9,925 nt of DNA, taken from positions 1-9,925 of the forward strand of contig CAZUMH010000111.1 in NCBI GenBank assembly GCA_964621645.1, in the 5' to 3' direction. Within the stretch, counting starts at the first letter, position 1, and each line of letters begins with the position of its first letter. Both the position numbers and the translations under genes were made by a program. Positions 6,522-9,925 of the stretch are shown in pieces. Source of the DNA: CAZUMH01 sp964621645 (GTDB lineage Bacteria; Zhuqueibacterota; QNDG01; JAGLOF01). The notes under the pieces are model-generated. The model saw only the letters and a program-made list of their open reading frames with translations, did not search any database and was not told the DNA's origin.

Positions 6522-7534
6522 AGCGGATCCTGGTGGTGCGTACCGATAAGATAGGGGATGTTGTCCTTTCGCTGCCGGTGGTGACTGCCTTGAGAAAACA
6601 CTTCCCTCAGGCGCATATCGCCATGCTGACCGGTTATGAAATTGGGCCCATTGTAGAAAACCATCCCGATCTGGATGAGGCCCTTTTTCTGCGCGACGAG
6701 TCAATCGGTGAGTTCCTTCCTCTGGTACGAAAGCTGAGATCCGGCCGGTATGAGGCTGTGCTGGTTCTGCATCCCACACTTTTTCTGGCTTTAGCCATGG
6801 TGTGCGCTCGTATTCCATTGCGGGTGGGAAGCGGATACAGAATATATTCCCCGCTCTTTAATAAAAAGGTTTATGAGCACCGTCATGATTCTGTCAAACA
6901 CGAAGTGAAGTATAACCTGGGCCTGACACGTGTTTTGGGGCTTTCCGAGGAAACCGTAGAATTTCACTATCCTGTATCCGAAGAAGACGAACGTACCGTG
7001 CAGCTGCTTTTAGAGCAGGAAGGAATAGGTGGAGACTTACCGCTGGTGGCGGTCCATCCCGGCAGCAGGGGGTCGGCTCTGGACTGGCCGGAAGAGCACT
7101 TCGACTCTCTGATTTGTTCCCTGGCGCAAAGCGGTGCCTGCCGAGTGCTGCTGACAGGAACGGAGGAGGAAGGCTCCTTTCTGGGGCGGTTCCCTCAGCC
7201 GCGGGGAGTACTTCCTTTGTTTGGGCGGATGAGCCTGGGACAGCTGGGGGCGTTGTTAAAACGGGTTGATCTGCTCGTTGCCAACAGTACAGGACCTCTT
7301 CATATTGCCGTGGCGCTGGGTCGGCCTGTCATCGGTCTCTATCCCCCGCTGCGGCCGGCCAGCTTCAGACGGTGGGGCCCTTTCGGAAGACAGGGGATTG
7401 TATTTTCTCCCGAACTGCCGGAGTGCCGCCGCTGCCGGGGCAGTAAATGTTCCCATTACAACTGTATGAAGCTTGTCAGTCCCGAGAAAGTGATGCGGCG
7501 AGCTTTGGAGATAATCACTAAACAGGAGCCCTGA
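6518..7534 (+). CDS. GT9 glycosyltransferase, probable LPS core heptosyltransferase
   Basis: The 338-aa protein is a second GT9 enzyme. It has ILVVRTDKIGDVVLSLPVV (4-22), with D14 in the position of the catalytic base of WaaC-type enzymes. HPGSRGSALDWP (180-191) and VANSTGPLHIAVALGRP (254-270) form the nucleotide-sugar site. A C-terminal cysteine cluster (C303, C306, C311, C316) parallels the one in the WaaF-like neighbour. The sequence differs enough from that neighbour for them to be distinct enzymes, probably adding successive sugars to the LPS inner core. The donor is assumed to be ADP-heptose but could be another nucleotide sugar. GGGAGGT (6503-6509) precedes the ATG inside the phosphatase's last codons, and the stop overlaps the next start by one base (TGATG). 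Confidence 0.85.
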   Translation: MKRILVVRTDKIGDVVLSLPVVTALRKHFPQAHIAMLTGYEIGPIVENHPDLDEALFLRDESIGEFLPLVRKLRSGRYEAVLVLHPTLFLALAMVCARIPLRVGSGYRIYSPLFNKKVYEHRHDSVKHEVKYNLGLTRVLGLSEETVEFHYPVSEEDERTVQLLLEQEGIGGDLPLVAVHPGSRGSALDWPEEHFDSLICSLAQSGACRVLLTGTEEEGSFLGRFPQPRGVLPLFGRMSLGQLGALLKRVDLLVANSTGPLHIAVALGRPVIGLYPPLRPASFRRWGPFGRQGIVFSPELPECRRCRGSKCSHYNCMKLVSPEKVMRRALEIITKQEP

Positions 7535-8352
7535 TGAAGAAAAAAACAGTCCTTGCCGGATTGCTGCTTCTTGCCGCCGGACTGGATGCGCAGGTGCAGT
7601 CCCCGCCGGACAGTCTTCCTTTTCGGGTGCCGGAAATCCGAGCTGAAAGGCGAGAGATTGAGCCGGCGCGGCGGTATCTGGAGAATGAAGCCTTTGGAGT
7701 CGGTGAAGAGCTTGTCTTTGATATTGCCTATGGATTCATTAAGGCTGGCACTGCGACGATGAAAATTCCGGAACAGGTCTTCCTGAACGGCCGTGCCTGT
7801 TTTCATGTCGTCACCACAGCGGAATCGAATTCATTCTTCTCCACTTTCTTCAGAGTCAGGGATACAGTGGAAACATTCATCGATACGGAGGGGATATTCC
7901 CTTGGAAATTTGAAAAGCATATCAGGGAAGGCCATTATCGAGCTGATCGTTTTGTGGATTACCAGCAGCAGAATAATCTGGTCATTCAGAACGGTAAAGA
8001 TTCCCTCTATGTTACTGATTTTGTTCAGGGCATTCTTTCGGCTTTTTATTACGTCAGGGTGCGGGACCTGCAGGTCGGCCGGCACTTCGATATTATGGCC
8101 TACGGTGACGGATTCGTCTATCCCTTGCGGGTGCTGATTCATCGGGAAGAGACGGTGAATGTGCCGGCGGGTAAATTCCATTGTCTGGTGGTGGAACCAG
8201 TCCTCCAATCTGAAGGGATCTTTAACCAGCAGGGAAGACTGCTCCTCTGGCTGACACGGGACCGGTTCCATATTCCGGTTCTCATGAAAAGCAAGGCTCT
8301 TATCGGATCGGTGGATTGCCGGCTGAGGTCATTAAAAAGGCATAAGGAATAA
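7534..8352 (+). CDS. Secreted DUF3108 domain protein
   Basis: The 272-aa protein starts with a signal peptide (MKKKTVLAGLLLLAAGLDA, probably cut near residue 19) and has no further membrane segment, so it should be periplasmic or outer-membrane associated. After a charged linker comes the DUF3108 pattern: FGVGEELVFDIAYGFIKAGT (54-73), then a FFRVRDTVETFIDTEG stretch (about 106-121), a KHIREGHYRADRF stretch, and NVPAGKFHCLVVEP near residues 209-222. The fold is expected to be mostly beta strands. No catalytic motif is visible and the family has no settled function. It is the last gene of the tightly spaced operon, with AGGAG before its ATG, which suggests a part in building or maintaining the envelope. 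Confidence 0.82.
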   Translation: MKKKTVLAGLLLLAAGLDAQVQSPPDSLPFRVPEIRAERREIEPARRYLENEAFGVGEELVFDIAYGFIKAGTATMKIPEQVFLNGRACFHVVTTAESNSFFSTFFRVRDTVETFIDTEGIFPWKFEKHIREGHYRADRFVDYQQQNNLVIQNGKDSLYVTDFVQGILSAFYYVRVRDLQVGRHFDIMAYGDGFVYPLRVLIHREETVNVPAGKFHCLVVEPVLQSEGIFNQQGRLLLWLTRDRFHIPVLMKSKALIGSVDCRLRSLKRHKE

Positions 8353-8415
8353 TATTTTTATCATATCCGGTCATTTAACGGGATGGTGGAAATAACCTTC
8401 ATAGGAGATCAGAAT

Positions 8416-9363
8416 ATGTCACGCTATCGTGAGATCGATCTGGACAGGATAAAAACAAACTCTATTAGCACGAGGGCCAGCAAAGTAGAGAGCAGTCAGC
8501 TGGCTCGTCCAGTGACCGGAAGCGCTGACTTTCAGGAATTCTGGCGGAGTCTGCCGGATGTGTTGGCCGCGGCTGATCTGCGCAAATTGGTGGATACTAT
8601 AGTCGCCGCCGTTCAGAGAGATAAGCCGGTCTTGGTGATGATGGGAGCACACGTTATAAAAGTCGGACTGGGTCCTGTGCTTATTGACCTTATGGAGCTG
8701 GGTGTCATCAAGGGCGTCGCCATGAACGGAGCCGGTGCCATCCATGACACTGAACTGGCGTATTTCGGTAAAACATCTGAAGATGTGGCTGCCTCTCTGC
8801 AGGACGGCAGTTTTGGCATGGCCTCGGAAACGGCCGCCCTGCTCAATGATACGATTGCAGCGGGAGTTAAGGAAGATTTGGGTTTCGGTGAAGCGATGGG
8901 CCGCAGAATAGACCGGGAGAAGCCGCCCCGGGCTACGCACAGCATCCTGGGCCGCGCCTATGGGCTCTCACTGCCGGTCACGGTTCATGTCGCCATGGGG
9001 ACGGATATCGTGCATCAGCATCCTTCCGCGGACGGAAGTGCAATCGGCGCCGCGAGCCTTCGTGATTTCCGTATCTGGGCCGACTGTGTTTCAGCTCTTA
9101 ATGACGGAGGAGTGCTGTTGCATTTTGGATCCAGCGTACTCATGCCGGAGGTCTTCCTCAAAGCGTTGACTGTGGCGAGAAACTGCCGGGGTCCGGTTGA
9201 GAATTTCTTCACGGCGAATTTTGATATGATTCGGCATTACCGTTCCCGGGTAAACGTGGTGGAACGGCCCGTTCAGGGTACCGGCCGTGGTTTCTCTTTC
9301 ACCGGTCACCATGAAATCATGATACCGCTGCTGGCCGCGGCATTGAAACTGGCTCTGAAATAG
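8416..9363 (+). CDS. Deoxyhypusine-synthase-superfamily-like protein, function unknown
   Basis: The 315-aa soluble protein has no signal peptide. I do not recognise an exact named family. The central segment MMGAHVIKVGLGPVLIDLME (75-94) followed by AMNGAGAIHDTE (102-113) resembles the 'GA...G....i.dLi..G..d..v.tGA...HD' NAD-binding pattern of deoxyhypusine synthases. Later come GRAYGLSLPVTVHVAMGTDI (179-198), GVLLHFGSSVLMPEVFLKAL (232-251) and a GHHEIMIPLLAAAL tail (297-310), in the order of the synthase's C-terminal half. The Trp-Gly-Lys motif with the catalytic lysine of true deoxyhypusine synthases is not visible, so canonical activity is unlikely. TAGGAGAT (8403-8410) before ATG 8416 decides the start; an in-frame ATG at 8383 has no such site. 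It follows the operon after 63 bases and may be co-transcribed. Confidence 0.6.
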   Translation: MSRYREIDLDRIKTNSISTRASKVESSQLARPVTGSADFQEFWRSLPDVLAAADLRKLVDTIVAAVQRDKPVLVMMGAHVIKVGLGPVLIDLMELGVIKGVAMNGAGAIHDTELAYFGKTSEDVAASLQDGSFGMASETAALLNDTIAAGVKEDLGFGEAMGRRIDREKPPRATHSILGRAYGLSLPVTVHVAMGTDIVHQHPSADGSAIGAASLRDFRIWADCVSALNDGGVLLHFGSSVLMPEVFLKALTVARNCRGPVENFFTANFDMIRHYRSRVNVVERPVQGTGRGFSFTGHHEIMIPLLAAALKLALK

Positions 9364-9516
9364 AATAATACCCAGTTTTCCTGTCAAGTGCAGTCACGGA
9401 ATTATAGGAATATGCCCAAATTATTATCCTTCTTCGTTTTTAATTTTTTGATGCGCAGTCCGGCCTGCAGGTGATACGGATATTTTTTGCCGCGTAATGC
9501 TATTTTTATTACATTT

Positions 9517-9547
9517 TTGACACTATTGTTTTAAATAGAAATATTTT
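9517..9547 (+). promoter_or_regulatory. Candidate promoter upstream of the response regulator
   Basis: In the AT-rich gap after the deoxyhypusine-synthase-like gene, TTGACA (9517-9522) is a perfect -35. TATTTT (9542-9547), the same -10 as at the tRNA promoter, lies 19 bases on, which is longer than the ideal 17; ATATTT at 9541 gives 18. Transcription would start near 9555, giving a leader of about 80 bases. The rest of 9364-9516 shows no gene and no terminator. Confidence 0.45.
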
Positions 9548-9563
9548 TTATTATATTATTAAT

Positions 9564-9583
9564 GAGCGGCTGGATCGCCGCTC
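9564..9583 (+). other. Stem-loop in the response-regulator leader
   Basis: GAGCGGC (9564-9570) pairs perfectly with GCCGCTC (9577-9583) over the loop TGGATC. No T-tract follows on either strand, so it does not look like a terminator. If the promoter at 9517-9547 is real, this hairpin lies about ten bases from the 5' end of the mRNA, where it could stabilise the transcript or bind a regulator. Confidence 0.45.
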
Positions 9584-9634
9584 TGCTTTCAATTCCCGCC
9601 ATATGAAAAAGTTGAGCAGCCCGGAGGATACTTT

Positions 9635-9925
9635 ATGCCAGGATCGGTAAGCCGCATACTCGTCATTGACGATGACAGTAATCTATCAAAGCTGGTGGTC
9701 AATATTCTGACTGCGGAAGGATACGAGTGTCTCTTCGAGACATCGGGGGAGGCAGGACTCAAGCGTCTCCGGGAAGGGCTGTTTGATTTGGTGATGCTGG
9801 ATCTGATGCTGCCGGATATTGATGGTTTGCGAATCCTGAGGGAAATCAGGCAGGATGACAATCCCGAATCGCCTCAGGTCGTAATGATATCAGGTGAGGG
9901 CTCCATTAAATCTGCGCTGAGGGCC
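9635..9925 (+). CDS. Response regulator, receiver domain (cut by window end)
   Basis: The first 97 residues form a CheY-like receiver domain that takes a phosphate from a partner histidine kinase. The acidic pocket is DDD (12-14) and the phosphoacceptor is D56 in VMLDLMLPDIDG. The switch serine is S86 in VVMISGEGSIKSAL. That last stretch resembles NtrC-type regulators, so a sigma54-activating AAA+ output domain may follow, but it is beyond the right edge and OmpR-type or other outputs remain possible. GGAGG (9623-9627), seven bases before the ATG, fixes the start. The partner kinase is not in the window. Confidence 0.9.
   Translation, partial: MPGSVSRILVIDDDSNLSKLVVNILTAEGYECLFETSGEAGLKRLREGLFDLVMLDLMLPDIDGLRILREIRQDDNPESPQVVMISGEGSIKSALRA

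Noticed and set aside
9464..9471. CCTGCAGG palindrome
   Set aside because: Eight bases, no repeat elsewhere seen and no nearby promoter element; likely chance.
9412..9474. 20-codon ORF in the gap after the deoxyhypusine-synthase-like gene
   Set aside because: AGGA is only two bases from the ATG, too close for a ribosome site, and a short hydrophobic peptide in AT-rich DNA is expected by chance.
1..9925. CRISPR array, insertion sequence, phage or toxin-antitoxin system
   Set aside because: No regularly spaced repeats, transposase, integrase or paired small toxin genes were seen on either strand.

Overview
The window suggests a diderm bacterium with about 50% G+C and lipopolysaccharide. A PorV/PorQ-family outer-membrane protein, ECF sigma/anti-sigma regulation and two GT9 heptosyltransferases point to the FCB group (Bacteroidota, Chlorobiota, Fibrobacterota) or a related candidate phylum such as Zixibacteria, Marinimicrobia or KSB1. 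This placement is an inference from family content; no marker gene settles it.

Layout. (1) 1-1182: on the minus strand, an ECF sigma factor overlaps a zinc-finger anti-sigma gene that runs off the left edge. Divergently on the plus strand lies a small three-helix membrane protein, probably of the DUF6249 type, followed by a strong hairpin. (2) 1280-2442: a sigma70-like promoter, tRNA-Thr(CGT), a PorQ-like outer-membrane protein starting 46 bases after the tRNA, and a good intrinsic terminator. (3) 2456-8352: a tightly packed seven-gene plus-strand operon. It holds a membrane-anchored MA-type metallopeptidase, an LpxL/HtrB-type lipid A acyltransferase, a WaaF-like heptosyltransferase, TsaC (tRNA t6A synthesis), a low-molecular-weight protein tyrosine phosphatase, a second GT9 glycosyltransferase and a secreted DUF3108 protein. 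Five of the six junctions overlap and the other has a 7-base gap. (4) 8416-9363: a 315-aa protein that looks like a divergent, non-canonical deoxyhypusine-synthase-superfamily member. It follows the operon after 63 bases. (5) 9364-9925: an AT-rich intergenic region with a candidate promoter and a leader hairpin, then the receiver domain of a response regulator cut by the right edge.

How the genes fit together. The operon is mainly about the outer envelope: lipid A acylation, inner-core sugar transfer, and secreted or membrane-anchored proteins. A translation-fidelity enzyme (TsaC) and a phosphatase sit inside it. The sigma/anti-sigma pair may sense envelope state, but no target promoter can be shown here. 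I see no CRISPR array, insertion sequence, phage gene or defence system. The least explained item is the deoxyhypusine-synthase-like gene.
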